DNA of 64,000 nucleotides from Arthrobotrys musiformis (GCA_036971715.1 JAVHJL010000003.1:1488001-1552000), one strand, 5' to 3'. Positions 32,236 through 44,611 are shown, counted from the stretch's first letter. Program-made: numbers and translations. Notes: a model not told the origin generated them from the sequence alone.

Positions 32236-34076
32236 ATGGATAACAACCGCGAAGAGCTGCTCGCGCAGTTCGTCGCCATCACCGAAGCTTCTTCCGTTCA
32301 GAAGGCCGAAACCTATCTAAATCTGACCGAGTGGAACCTCGAGCAAGCCATCGAACTATTCTTTGCTAACGATGGTGCCGATCTAAGCTCCAGCGTCGAT
32401 CCCTCGACTTCCGCTTCCGCTTCTGCCCCTCCACCTCCACCGGCTACTGCTACAACAACTTCCACAACACATAATCTTTCGTCATTGGCGCATCAGGGTA
32501 GAACTAGTAGCGATGCTATCTCCATCGATGATGACGAGGACGAGGATATGGAAACTGCGAGAGCCATCGCGGCTGCTGCATCTGAACCAGCCGGTGGGAA
32601 CAGAGGTGGAATATCAGGAACAGGAGCTCGTGGGAATGTGGATATTTATGAGGATGATGAGGCTATGGCTAGGAGATTACAGGAGGAGCTATATGCTGAA
32701 GCTGGAGGGAGTGGAAGTCGGAATACTGGGCCTGCTTGGAGGGAAGAGGATTTCGATGGTGTCCGAGCCCCTATGGCTCGAACCACAGAGACTCTAGTCG
32801 GACCTGGTGACGATCACATCAGGCGGATGGTTGAGCATAGAGCCCGGATAGCAGGAAGGCCGCAGGGTAATTCTCATAAACAATCCATACGCCGTGAATC
32901 TAGTCACTAATATGATAACATATATATATAGGCCGTGGTCCTGTTGGTATTTTCAACCAACGGGTTCCGGATGACCCGATGGCATTTGGCGACTCCGACA
33001 CACCTCAGCAGCGTCGTCGTGCTGCCCTCGCTCGTGCCACTAACGGCGCTTCTGATGTCTCTAGTCGAGCATCCCGTCTCGCCGAGCTTTACACCCCGCC
33101 GTTCGACCTCATGACTCGAGCCGACTTCACCAGTGCCCGAGATATCGGCAAGGAACGCCTCAAGTGGCTCATGGTCAACATCCAAGACAGCTCAGTCTTC
33201 GACTCTCAAGTCCTCAACCGTGATATCTGGAAGGACCCTGCGATCCGTTCCACCATTCAAGAAAATTTTCTTTTCCTACAGTACAGCAACGATTCCCCCG
33301 AAGGATTGCATTATATCAACTTGTATCTGAGTGCTACATACCCTCTGCCTGATTATCCGCATATTGGGATCATTGACCCTCGTACTGGAGAATTGCTCAA
33401 GAGCTGGAGCCGGGTACCCGATAAAAACGAGTTTTTGATGCAATTGCACGAGTTTTTGGAGCGGTACTCGTTGGATCCTTCCGTCAAGATGCCAGTACAA
33501 CAGAAGCCGAAGGAGAGGGCCAAGGGTGTGGAACATATGACCGAAGAAGAAATGATGCAACTGGCCTTACAGCAGAGTTTGGGAGTCGAAGGTACATCAG
33601 GAGACAACGGGGATTCGGATGACCCGGATCTGTTGACCAGGAAGGAAGGAAAACGGAAGGCCGGACATGAAGATGATTTGATCAATTTGGACGAAGAGAT
33701 TAGAGACGCTCCTGCGCCTGCCGCGGCCGAGGATGCTACGGGAGAACCGGCCTCGGTGTTTGCTTCGATAGCGAAGAATAAACATCACTCCGAGCCACCG
33801 GCGGGTGGTCCAGGAGTGACCAGAGTTCAGTTCAAGCTTGCAGACGGAGCGAGAGTTGTTAGGCGATTTACCCTATCGGATTCAGTTGAGCGAATCTTCG
33901 AGTACGTGAAGGCGGATTTACTCCCCGAACAGGCGGCGAAAAGCGGGGATGAAGGATTGGCGGATCAAGAGTTCGAGCTGAAGTGTTTAGGAAAGAATCT
34001 CATTGATCATTTAGATGTATCGATTGATGAAGCCGGATTGAAAATGGCGACTATTTTGGTCGAACTCGAGAGCTAA
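32236..34076 (+). CDS. UBX5: UBA-UAS-UIM-UBX protein (Ubx5/UBXN7 type), 591 aa
   Basis: Exon 1 (32236-32866) and exon 2 (32932-34076) are joined across a 65-nt phase-1 intron (32867-32931). Domains in order: an N-terminal UBA-like helical bundle (residues about 3-44, ending NLTEWNLEQAIELFF); an acidic and low-complexity linker; a UAS thioredoxin-like domain (about 265-390, with DIGKERLKWLMVNIQD and the segment around NRDIWKDPAI); a UIM (EEEMMQLALQQSLG, near 416-430); and a C-terminal UBX domain (about 506-590, starting GVTRVQFKLADG). This order is that of yeast Ubx5 and human UBXN7, which link Cdc48/p97 to ubiquitylated substrates and cullin ligases. The start has a good fungal context (CACCATGG). 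Confidence 0.92.
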
Positions 34077-37000
34077 TGCGGAAAAAACAATGGATAATAG
34101 AAACCAGGAAGGAACATGCAAGCGCATGAAAGTGGAGGAATATTTTTACTTTTGGATGCATTTCCCGCATAGCTACTTTCTTCTCCTTCTCTCTTTTTAG
34201 CCTTGATGCGAACTCCCTTTGTCTTTTTCAAGTTATTTAAATATGCGAAACTTCGAATTCGTCGGGAGGCATAGGGTTAATGCTATAATTCGATGGGGAA
34301 TGGCGTTTTCTATCTGATATAAACTACAACTGCCGCGTTTTCGTATTTCTCTTTTTCTTTTTGTTCTTTTTATTAGCCCGCTTCGTATAGAATTCACGTT
34401 TGACCTTGCTCGTCGGTCTCCAATGGTAGAAAGACGGGCAACCCCCCACCCCCCCCCTTTTAATCCCCACATACATCAACTGCACTTTCTTCATTTGATT
34501 ACAAATGGACAGCGTGATAGAGATAAATTAAGTCACACGCCCTGAATTATTTTTTGATTTCCTGAACGGGATGTATAATTGCTAAATGCGTATGCGCATA
34601 TGCTCGATTCCAATTCAAGTCACTTCGTATTCAGACCTTGAGAGATAGAGCGAAGAAGATCTCAACCACACCAGCCGCTAATACACCAGTTCTTTCAAGT
34701 ATACATAAAGCAGGAAAAATGCACGTACACCGGCTGATCTTGAAGTTCCAGGCATTTTCGACGTGTAAGCTGAACTCAAAGTCGGTGATACAGAGAGCAG
34801 GGTTCGGGACCTAGCTGTCGATAATTCTTTTCGCCTGGAGGCTCATTTTGAACGGCCAGAGGTAAATTGACCGCCCGAATTGAGGATTTACCCTGTTATC
34901 TCATCCGATATCCCGTAGGTCTTGTGCTTCGGCTGTACGACGGCACGGATCGAGGATGTAATATATCATTGTAAATTCTTTTGTGGTATTTTTTTATGTA
35001 TATCTCTATAGCCTGTCTAGAGAGGTACGGCGCACGCAATACGGGTAAATTTACAGAGCAATCAGGTACATACACTTTTTTATTAATATGCAGAGATATA
35101 TACGCTTATTTTGCATATAACCAGGCGAGTTTTGACTAGGGGTTTTTGTTAAAAGGTGGGAGTTTTGATCGATTAGCAATCAGAATCAATTGATTGTTAT
35201 ACAAGCTTGAGACTAGGCTAAGCTCGACGATATGGCAGGTTCCATTATCACGGTAGCATGAGGTCACTCGACCACTTTCTCTGTAGGCTCTCTAGGTTTT
35301 TTTTTCACTTTTGGCCGCTTTTAACATGGGAGACTTGGGGTTTTCTTTATTTCGAAGTCTCGGCGCATGATGCGGGATAATTACAAATACCCGTTTATCT
35401 GCTCCGTCTATCACTCAGAAGCCATTCCTTTCTTTTTCTTCCTTCTTTTTGGATTGAATTGGAATTCAAATAAAAGGAACAGGCAAGTGGAGCGATAAGG
35501 TTACATAGCATCACACACCACCGGCACCCTTCGCACAAATCCAACAGTTAGGTAGTGAATATAGTTACGTACCTTGTGGGGCACTAAGGGCCTCCGAACG
35601 GCGAGACATTTTTCTCTCTTTCTCTTCCTTTGATCGGCTAAGCTCGAAACAAGAATCGTTCGTGCCGTCCATGCAGCCACCGATCGAAAAATAAGTTGGG
35701 GCGGCCCTTGACCAATGAATATTATGGACGGGGTGTGTAAAACTTTCTCATGTATGCACGGTATATATATCCTGCATGACAAAAAATGGAAGAGAAAAGA
35801 AGCAAAAGAAGAGATGAAAAAAATGATAGTATGAAAGTTTAATACTGATACCTAGACGAGCGAGGACTTTTTACTACCGGTAACTTATTGAATTCTCGTA
35901 TTCACGTATGTAAGAAGTATGTACCCCACGAACCCATACAGGGCGAGACGAGCTCCTGGTTTTGATGGTTTCCGATAGACTCCGACCTTGCTTACCGACC
36001 CTTTTTCCTTCCCCTCCCCCCCCGTCGTCTACTACTATTTCGGCGCATGCGGTGGTATTCGCTTTTTCCTTATGTCCATGTCATGTCGGCCGGCACAGAG
36101 CAAAAGGAATGCCAAAAGCGGTGGTGCACCCGTGGGGCTGATTGAGATCCGACCAATCGAGCAACAAGCTTTGCGAAGCAAACCCATTCGCGGGCTTGGG
36201 AAGGAGCAAAACGGACCCACACACACTAAATGGTTCCGGAGTGCGATGTCGTGCTAAATGCCAAATGGATATTACGCTCCTTGCGCGAATGTGGTCTGCT
36301 AGTTCAGAAAGAAAGAAAGAAAGAAAGAGGGAAAAAATTGTAAGAGAGGAATAGAAAAAAAATTAACTGGGAGGGGGGAGAAAGTTTGGGTTTTCCCTCC
36401 CTCGATGCATATTCAATCGTTGTGGTATTTATGCTGACTGGTTTTCTTTTCTTTACCCGGGGAAGTGTAACACAGCATGGGCTGAATCGACAGGAAAAAT
36501 TGGAGAAAAAAGTCGGGGGGATATTTATAAAGGGCTGAAAGGACGCCTTGGGGTATTTATACTTTTTATATAATATTATAATATTAATCGAAGTGGATGG
36601 AGGTTTGTTTGGGCGGATTATTGGGAATCGATTCCGGTGCAACTATGCTTGCACCGCATATCTTGGGACCTTTGGATGCCTTAGCGTAACGTATATAACC
36701 TCACATTCTAAAGTAAAAAGAAGAAGAAGAAAAGCTAAAGGTAAAGAGTTAATGAATACTACCCTCCCCATAACGTTAACCGCTGTAAACCTACCATGTA
36801 GGCAATGCCGAGTCGTTCCTGATGGATTATGATTATGATAGTGGTGTGAGAGAATATATCTGGCCTGGCGCATGTGGGTACAAATGACATTACATTACAT
36901 GAACTGGCTGGCATACATCATAATTCAAGTTAGCTTTCCCCCCTCAACTTCCTCCTTCCAATTAGCTTCGAAAATCATACTGCTATCTTTTCTGTTCCGT

Positions 37001-37789
37001 CAGAGATTTATCATTTCCCACGCCCGCGATTCTCCGACTTGCGAACCCAACCCCCCCAAACGGAACCGGGGACCCACTTTTTGTTTGTTAGATCAAGAAA
37101 GCAAGAGAAAAAAAACGTAAGACTATGCTGTTTTGGGATATAAACCTCGCGGTCCGGAACTTGGAAATCGGGGCTTGAGGCGTGGTGTGCAGGCTTGAGG
37201 AAAAAGTTGGACAAGTCAGAGAAGAGAGTTTGAAACCCGTGCCAGGGGGGGTACGGGGGGTATGCTTTTTTTTCAGCCCATGCCATGCCATACCATTATG
37301 CAATGCCTGGTCCACTATATCCACTAGTGTATGAGCGCATGTGTCGAAAGTGCCTTGTATGTAGCATAGTGTAGTTCCTGTGGTATAGTTTTGACATAGT
37401 GGTATGAAGTTATAGTGGAGCAATTCGCCTGGGGGGAGAATGTCGTCCCTCACTGTGCCTCCGCAGACTACGCTGTGCCATACATAAATAGCGGCTTGGT
37501 GTTTCTTGGGAGGCGGCTCTTCTTTCTTGTCCTTCTTCCTCATCCTGCTTCTATTTCTTTTCTTTTCCTCTTGGTATCCCCCCTTGAATTCCCAATCCCC
37601 TTCCCTGTGCGCTGTTATCATTCTTCTGGAGCTTTGACTCCAAGATATCTGACTTGAGCTTCAATAGTTCCTTTCCTCATTCGGCCAACGCACAAAATCC
37701 AACAGTCGGTGCTCCAACAAAGAAAGAATATCTGATAAAAGGGACATCTCGAGAGAAAGATAGGTTTTACCGTATAACGACAAGCAAAG
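34077..37789. other. Long gene-free spacer with ZIP-gene promoter
   Basis: 3.7 kb without a supported gene, the longest gap in the window. It contains C-rich homopolymer runs (about 34440-34460), a GAAA microsatellite (about 36306-36328) and a CT-rich tract (about 37510-37600) in the presumed ZIP leader. Minus-strand frames at 37088-37621 look accidental. Confidence 0.5.
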
Positions 37790-39166
37790 ATGGAGGCGGA
37801 AGCGTCTGAAGTCCCCTTCGACCCTACCAATGTGGATTTGACCACTGCGGACCCGGTACAGATCATTTGCTTCCTGAGCGAGGAAGGAAACGAATACGAT
37901 GGCCGACTGGGTATGTAACTCCACTTATCAACTATACGTGCGTCCATTGATTTATTCAAAATATGCATGGAATATCTAACATTTCCGTTTACTTTCGTGG
38001 GAAAACAGGCGCCCGCGTCGCCGCCCTCTTCGTAATCCTCATCGTCTCAACCCTCTGCACAATCTTCCCCGTCGCCGCCCGTCGAGCACCGGGTCTCAAA
38101 ATCCCATCTTACATCTACCTTTTCGCCAGATACTTCGGCGCCGGTGTCATCGTCGCCACGGCCTTTATCCACCTTCTCGCACCGGCGTATGAAGCCATCG
38201 GACCGGCATCATGCGTTGGTATGACGGGTGGTTGGGCTGAGTATACCTGGCCGCCCGCTATCGCTCTGTTCAGCATCATGGTCATCTTCCTCGTCGATGT
38301 TATCGCAGAACGATACGCCGAGGCGAAATTCGGGGCGTCCCACGGACACGGCGATGGGATTGAAGGTGGCGTTAGGACTGAATCTGAGGTCGCGGGTGAG
38401 GCGACGAGTAGTAAAGTTACAAGCATGGCGGGGTTTTGTAAGTACTTGTTCAGTAGTTACGTTTTGTCGTTATTTAGAGGTAGAGCTAACGGGTATATGT
38501 ACGTAGCGCAAGAACCAAAGTTGGAAGTTGGCAGCGGGAACGTGAATGGCAAGTTGTCGGATGTCTCTGGGGAGTACGGTGAGGATAGCGGGTACAACCG
38601 ACGGGATTTTTATTCCCAGTTTTCTGCGTTTTTGATCTTGGAATTTGGGGTTATCTTTCACTCTATTATCATCGGATTGGCTTTGGGAGTCGCCGGTGAA
38701 GAGTTCAATACTTTATTCCCTGGTAAGTATTCTTTTCCATTTTTTTTTGGATGCGAGAAAGAATGTTGAACTAATCGCTTTGGAAATCCATTCAGTCCTC
38801 GTCTTCCACCAAGGCTTCGAAGGTCTAGGAATCGGCGCACGTATGTCCGCCATCCCCTTCAAACCCGGTAGCTGGCTCCCCTGGATCCTTTGTCTCGCAT
38901 ACGGCCTCTCCACACCAATCGCCATCGCCATCGGTCTAGGCCTCAGAGGATCCTACAACCCGGGATCCTTCACTGCCAACGTCGTCAGCGGAATCTTAGA
39001 CTCCTTGTCGGCTGGTATCCTGATCTACACGGGTTTGGTTGAACTCCTGGCCAGAGACTTCCTATTCGATCCCAAGAGAACCAGAGACGGAAAGAAGTTG
39101 GCGTTCATGCTCACTTGTACGATTTTGGGCGCCGGGTTGATGGCTTTGCTGGGCAAGTGGGCTTAA
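37790..39166 (+). CDS. ZIP-family zinc transporter (Zrt-like), 378 aa
   Basis: Four exons: 37790-37910, 38009-38437, 38507-38722 and 38796-39166. Exon 1 encodes a soluble acidic N-terminus. Exon 2 begins the first membrane segment (ARVAALFVILIVSTLC). The ZIP signature is clear: ATAFIHLL in TM3, the variable cytosolic loop with a short His motif (SHGHGDG), EFGVIFHSIIIGLALG in TM4 and VLVFHQGFEGLGIGAR in TM5, with the metal-binding His and Glu residues. The TM7-8 region follows to the C-terminal LLGKWA. Intron 2 (38438-38506) is 69 nt, a multiple of three, and has no stop, so an intron-retained form would add 23 residues to the cytosolic loop. The family imports zinc, and at times iron, at the plasma membrane. 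A zinc-response element was not recognised upstream. Confidence 0.93.
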
Positions 39167-39800
39167 ACTTTAGACAACGGCTGGATATTATCTTCTACGG
39201 TTCTCTTTTTTTTTTTTTTTGACTCGGCCACTCATGCTGTTCAGCGGGCGAGCTGTATCGTCTTTTTATATCCTGCGCCGGCTTTTTGTTTTCCTTCTTT
39301 TTCATATTACATGTTTTTTCTTAGTAGTCCGAGCCTTTAGTTCATAATCTTTCTCCGAAAATGCAGTCGTCCTATGGAATCAGGGACATTTTGACGGAGA
39401 AAATACCAATGAAAATATTACCGTCCTCTGAAACTCATAAAGCAAAAAGTAACCACACCCTCCTTTGAATTTGGCTTTTGGCTATAAGATTAGGGACGCC
39501 GATGCAGTCCTGAGAGGTGTGTTGGTAGTGTGACCATGCATCATAGTAGCCTCGAATCTAGGTATCATAGATCCGTGATTGAGTTGACAGTCCATATGCG
39601 TGTATATTACCAAATACCGATCTTGGACAGGCTAGTATTGATATATAAGAGGCTTCGATCGGTATGTCCATCATCAGAAAGGCTGGTTCTAGCGCCATTC
39701 GCACCTCAGAACTGCCGGGATACCCTATATCTAACCAGAAAGCGGCAGGCTTTCGAGTATCCCAAAAACGTCAATTTCGCGTCGGGCATAGCCATGAAGT
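39167..39800. other. Convergent spacer
   Basis: 3' UTRs of the ZIP gene and of the minus-strand orphan gene. A T run lies at about 39209-39221. No gene seen. Confidence 0.5.
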
Positions 39801-40851
39801 TCAGTTCATCTTCCAGCTCGACGTCCGTCCCAAAATTTTATCGAGGGGACACGGAATACACTGAATCGACCGGCTCGGTTCTCTATAAGAGCAAAATGGC
39901 GACTAAGTAAATGTCCCAAAGTTAACCGGTGACCAGCTAGAGGCTACAACCGCCCGAAAGGAAATACTGGAGAGGAAAGCACTTACTGCCTCCCACCAAC
40001 ACCCTGCAACGTCGCGATTATCACAAACGCATCCCGGAGCCAGTTTCCGTTCTCTCGGTGTCATCGTGACTAGCTCACTCTTGTTTTTGCCTTCGATCTC
40101 TTTCAAAGCTTCTAGAACTTCTTTTTCTATGCTATCATCGCCAATTAGCTCATCCAGAGCCGAGCAAAGCCTGATTATCCGTCCCAAGCATCGGATACCG
40201 TTGACGCGATCCATAATTTCCAGAAACCTCGGGGTCCTACCTGAACTTTTACCACTTGCGTCAGTTCTCGAGTTGCCGTTGCCATCTTTGAGGCCGTTGT
40301 CATCGTTCAGAGATAGGTTATTTATCTCCTCTACGATCATTTCGGATAGATCTTTCGACCCTCCTTCGCTTTGTCCAACCGGAGTAGTCTCCAATGTCAT
40401 ATTCTCGAGCGCCGTAGAGATATTTCCTTCCCCGACGCCGGGGTCAACAGTACTAGGAATGTTGGGCTCCTCGTCACTTATGTCGGTAATCCGTGGTACA
40501 TCGGGCAATCTAAGCACCGATAAACTGGGGTCTTGTATAGGTTGCATACGCATGTCGGATAGCCTAGACGGGTTAGCGTTTAGTTCATCTTCAAGGAAAT
40601 CTCGGGAGGTTTTACCCATCAGCTACCGCGTACCAAGGCACCCGCATGCGCGCGAGGCGATGAAACAAGCGAGTACGTTCTCTTTGAGATATTGGTCGAA
40701 AGCCGTGGCCCGGTCGTCTGGTGAAAGGGTGGGTACGACGCACGCTTAGGGCTGAGTTCTCATCGCGCCAAACTAAGCGTATTTCGGTCGTAGGTCTTCG
40801 TCGTCCTCGTCGCCGGGATCCGGTTATCAAAAAACGAAATTCTTGCACCAT
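39801..40851 (-). CDS. Orphan protein, about 304 aa, function unknown
   Basis: A three-exon minus-strand model: 40851-40616, 40563-39987 and 39902-39801. Intron 1 is 52 nt with donor GTAAAA, branch CTAAC and acceptor CTAG. Intron 2 (84 nt) has a perfect donor GTAAGT; its branch site is weaker. Without intron 2 the frame stops at 39903. Exon 1 encodes an Arg-rich basic segment (SRRRGRRRPTTEIRLVW, then RLARMRVPWYA). Exon 2 is acidic and Ser/Asn-rich, followed by a helical stretch (FLEIMDRVNGIRCLGRIIRLCSALDEL, split here as FLEIMDRVNGIRC and LGRIIRLCSALDEL) and CVCDNRDVAGCWW. No family is recognised. The alternative is a shorter gene starting at the ATG at 40619 with no first intron. Confidence in the gene is moderate and in the ends low. 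Confidence 0.45.
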
Positions 40852-41339
40852 TGTTTAGGGGCCTTGTAATGGCGGGTAGTTTGGAATATATGAAAAAGGG
40901 GGGAAGCGAGGAGACAAAAGGGGGGGCTTGTAAGAGTAGGTATTCGATAGAGAAAGAGAAATTATTATGAGAAGAATAGGTCAGTTGGGAATAAAGAAGA
41001 GAAAGGAGAGAAAGGAGAGGGATCTTAAAGTATAGCTGAGCGTGAGCAGTAAGATAAAAGATTGGGCCGTGTAATTTGGAAGACAAAGAGCAGAGGGATA
41101 CTAGTTTTCGAGTGCTAGTATTTTGGAGCTTAGAACTGTGCGCATGCGATTGAATAAATGGAAAGGCTTTGAGGGCAAAGCCGACATTGGAATATATGCC
41201 AACTGTGAGTGAAGAATTGTCAGGCATTTATTCAACATTTGGAGCAGTTCAACTCCGTTGATCCCAATATGAGGATCCAGAAAGTCATATATCTGAAGGG
41301 GTAAAACATACATAAATTCGCCAGAGTATGTGCATCTCA
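40852..41339. other. Spacer upstream of the orphan gene
   Basis: On the minus strand this is a pyrimidine-rich leader for the orphan gene. It also carries the PSF2 3' region. No gene supported. Confidence 0.5.
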
Positions 41340-42079
41340 TCAGTATCCGTCGTCGTCGTCCATATCCTCGTCGCCGTCGGCATCTTCTTTCCTTCTTCTG
41401 GCAGCCGTCGAGCCGGCTTCGCCCTCAATCTTTCTTAAACCGTCGACTACTTTTCCAACCCACGGCCTAATTTCAGACACTTCCATCAAACCCAAGTTGT
41501 TGATTTTGATATAAGAGCTATTCATCTGGTCCGAAAGACCGGCTCGTATTTTCGCCTGTCGTAATTCTCGCAATGACCTAATGTGCAATGCGATATCTGA
41601 GGGCGAGATGAGGTCCTCCGAACATCTGTTTATCACAAATTGAAACAATCAGCACCGTCATTGAATCGTGCTATCGCAATTTAGATGGTAAAGACCTACG
41701 TATCCAGCAGAATTTCTGCAACTTCCAACCATCTCCACGGCATCCGGGAAAAGGCAGCGCTGTCGGATTCCTCTTTCACAAGCCGTTCTAGATTATCCAC
41801 ACTCAACCACTCCGGTGGAACGATATTGCATCTTTTCTGCTTCCGCAGGAATATACCTAGCCATAATGGAACGTCTGCCCTCTGGGGCGGGACCAATGGA
41901 CGGGTGTCGATCTAGCCTAGTTAGCGAACGTGCGACATATATAATCAACTTGTAGGGAGGGCACATACAGATATGAGATTTAATGCCCCGAGTCTCTGGC
42001 GGGGGACAATTGTGATAAGTTCGCTCTCGCAGATGAACGAGACCTCTTGAGGAGTCAGATGTTGGTGGGGTAGAGCCAT
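41340..42079 (-). CDS. PSF2: GINS complex subunit Psf2, 202 aa
   Basis: Three exons: 42079-41969, 41911-41700 and 41625-41340. Introns are 57 and 74 nt. The sequence begins MALPHQHLTPQEVSFICESE and contains the conserved PPQRADVPLWLGIFLRKQKR and PPEWLS segments, the MPWRWLEVAEILL stretch at the exon 2/3 junction, and IRSLRELRQAKIRAGL in the last exon. The C-terminus is acidic (EDADGDEDMDDDDGY), longer than the minimal Psf2 core. GINS (Sld5-Psf1-Psf2-Psf3) is part of the CMG replicative helicase and is needed for initiation and fork progression in the nucleus. The gene is transcribed divergently from AIM41 across 351 bp. Confidence 0.95.
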
Positions 42080-42430
42080 GATTGATGGAGTGTATGCGTA
42101 TGCTCTTTAGGAATCTAATGCATCCTCCTTCCCTTCCTGCTGGTCCCAATGTTCCCTTTTTAAGTCACAATGAATGCACTATCTGGAGATAGTTGCATTT
42201 ATTCGATGTTGGACGGACATGTGGTTGAGTTAGGATGCAAATGGAGGTTTCGCGTGGTAAAGCCAGCGCGCTGCACGTTGCGTCGGACGAGCTGCTAGCT
42301 AAAATAGGCTCTCGCCTACGCCCGAACAAAAACCTCGACATTGAAATTTCAGCGCCACAGAACCCGAGCTTGGAAGAGAATTACATTACGACACCACGAA
42401 CGGTTCGGGAATACTTGGAAATCAGCTACA
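42080..42430. promoter_or_regulatory. Shared divergent promoter of PSF2 and AIM41
   Basis: 351 bp between the two start codons, which point in opposite directions. No clear TATA box was identified. Confidence 0.5.
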
Positions 42431-43243
42431 ATGTTCGGAACTCGGAGGTTACTTGTCTCGCGGTCGCTTTCGCGCCAATTGGTTCGGGCTTACTCTGATG
42501 CTGCGGCCGCACCGCCAGCTCCACCTCAATTACTGCTTGCTCTAAGGTACCAATGCATGCTGAACATGGGCAACCTTATAAGGCCGATGCACTAATAGGC
42601 GTTTATATAACGTAACAGACAGGATTTAAAGACCGCTATGAAAGCTAAGGATAGGGAAAAGTAAGTCTTCATTTTAGTATATCATCAAATTCATGTTTCG
42701 CAATTATCTAATGCCGAAGAAATTAACTTAGGCTCAACGTCGTCAAAGTATGTCCTGATGTCTGATATATACTACTAAAATCGCCGCATCAGATGCATGA
42801 GCAAATCTGACAGTACATGGAAATAAAAGGCTATTCTCGCCGAAATCTCAAATGCAGGTATGGCTCAGCCGCCCAGGCCTGTCAAGAACGACATGGACAT
42901 TCTGAAGATCCTTCAGTCGATGGAGAAAAAGCACAACGTCGCCATCGACTCTTTCAAATCTGCTGAGAGACAGGACCTCGTCGACAAGGAACAGCTCCAA
43001 TTGGACATCGTCAAGGAATACTCTGGCAGAGTGGAGGTCATGGCGCCTGAAAAAATAGCTGAGATAGTTGAAGAAGTCGTCGCGAAATTGAAGACAAAGG
43101 AGGGCTTCGTTATGAATGTGGGAGCGATAATAAGGGATACACAGGCCAGAATCACAGAACTTGGTGGCCAGGCGAGTGGAGCAGATGTCTCTGTTGCAGC
43201 AAAGAATGCCGTCGAAGCCGATAAGGCCTCGAAGAAAGCATAG
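42431..43243 (+). CDS. AIM41: Aim41-like mitochondrial GatB/YqeY-domain protein, 195 aa
   Basis: Four exons: 42431-42546, 42619-42660, 42732-42747 (a 16-nt micro-exon) and 42830-43243. Spliced, the protein starts with an Arg/Ser-rich presequence (MFGTRRLLVSRSLSRQLVRAYS), expected to target the matrix. It continues with LRQDLKTAMKAKDREKLNVVK and AILAEISNA, which is the conserved opening of the YqeY fold. The C-terminal domain includes EYSGRVEVMAPEKIAEIVEE and the KTKEGFVMNVGAIIR segment. The YqeY domain is related to the tRNA-binding tail of GatB amidotransferases; yeast Aim41 was named for altered mitochondrial inheritance and its exact role is unclear. The length is close to yeast (185 aa). 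Only 180 bp separate its stop from that of the convergent SAP30BP-like gene. Confidence 0.9.
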
Positions 43244-43423
43244 TTGTGGTTCCAGAGGAGTGCTGAAAGGTCAGCTTTCGGGGATTGAAAAGATACCAAG
43301 CCACCGACTGGATATATTGGCAGTTCGATCTTTTCCATGACAGTATACAATCCGTATACTATGTAAATATGTATATACTGACTTCTCTGATTTATCGTAC
43401 ACTCCGCTGGTTTTCTCGGAAGA

Positions 43424-44611
43424 CTACCTTCTTCCATAGTCTCTCTCGCGATACCGTTGCCTGTCCCTCGAGCGTTCTCGCGATCGTGACCGGTGCCGTT
43501 TATGCCTCTCCGGCTCATCTCTATACCTATCTCTCCTCCCGTCGTCACGATTCCGGTTCCGATCGCGATCTCTATCCCTATCGTCCTCTCTTCGCGCAGA
43601 CCCGCTTTGCCCGTCCCACCTCGGTATCGCCGGTGACGGCTTTCTATCGCGATCAAGTCCGGACATTACCCGTTCCGCTGCACTCATCGGGACCTGCGCT
43701 TTCCCACTCCCCCCCTTCTCCGCGCTAGCACCACTGCTTCCCACAAACTCAACCGTCTTCCTCTCCGCCATCCTCTCCTCAAATCCAACCTTCTGTAACC
43801 TCGCCAATGCCTGCACCGCATTCTCCCCCCTCAAACTCTCAATTCCTTCCCCAAGAACCTTCGGATCCGGATTCCAAATATGTTTCCTCCAATTAGTCGC
43901 GTACTGCCCCACGGCATCCATTTCAACATGCATCATCAAATTCTCCAACAAATTGGGGTTCCGTAAAGCGGTCGTCTGCGACAATTTCTGGTTGAAATGC
44001 ACATTTTTCTTCTTTAGATTCAAAAAGGTAGCGAATTGCTTCCCTATATTCGCCGGTGGAGATCCAGGCGGTGACTCGGGGATTGAGAAGTCGGGCGTAA
44101 GATTCGGGATCGTGTAGGAGCGTAGAAGCGATCGTGTATGGGAGTATGGTGATAACGGGGGCGATGTTGGACCCGATTCCTCGCCGTCGTCTGAAGGCGG
44201 GTACTCCGGCTCGACAGACGGTGGGCGCATGGGGCCAAATGTATCGACATCATCTTGGGAAGGAATCTGTGGTCCTTGAATCGGTGGCGGCGAGGATACA
44301 GCTAGGACCGTGGATGTCACGTCGCTGGACGTAGCATCTGTGTGTCTTAGCTAACTATCGTCGTCAATGCGATCGTGAATCTTGAGTACGTGACATACCT
44401 TTCGTTGATATGGCAGGGGTAGCTGTGTCTACAGGCTTTGATTCAGCCTACGCGATCTGGCACGTCAGTAACTGAACTGCGAAGAGAGGAGGGGAGACGC
44501 AGCAATCGATAATACCTTAAGATCCGCCGAAACCTCTTTGGGAAATTGAGGCTCCTCGATTTCTTGGGTTTCCTCCTCTTCATCGCTGTCGTACTGAACC
44601 AAGCCTAACAT
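43424..44611 (-). CDS. SAP30BP/HCNGP-like nuclear protein, 352 aa
   Basis: Three exons: 44611-44516, 44447-44399 and 44337-43424. Introns are 68 and 61 nt. The N-terminus MLGLVQYDSDEEEE is the family hallmark. The conserved core lies in the last exon: NPNLLENLMMHVEMDAVGQYATNWRKHIWNP (written here in parts: NPNLLENLMMHVEMD and YATNWRKHIWNP). The C-terminus has long Arg-Asp and Arg-Ser dipeptide runs, typical of splicing-associated proteins. Human SAP30BP interacts with the SAP30 co-repressor and has been linked to splicing of short introns; whether the fungal protein does the same is inference. It is divergent from PRE7 and convergent with AIM41. Confidence 0.9.

Noticed and set aside
31901..32320. 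139-codon + frame overlapping the UBX start
   Set aside because: It begins in a GGTATT repeat and overlaps UBX5 exon 1 in another frame.
34718..34775. Possible fifth SSP-like start (ATGCACGTACACC... with a nearby GTAAGC donor)
   Set aside because: The first exon would be too basic for a signal peptide and no acceptor gives an Ala-rich continuation.
37088..37621. 177-codon minus frame before the ZIP gene
   Set aside because: It lies in the presumed ZIP promoter and leader; low complexity and no family match.
40066..40749. 227-codon + frame opposite the orphan gene
   Set aside because: Ser/Leu/Arg-rich reverse reading of the minus-strand gene, which has better splice structure and protein-like composition.
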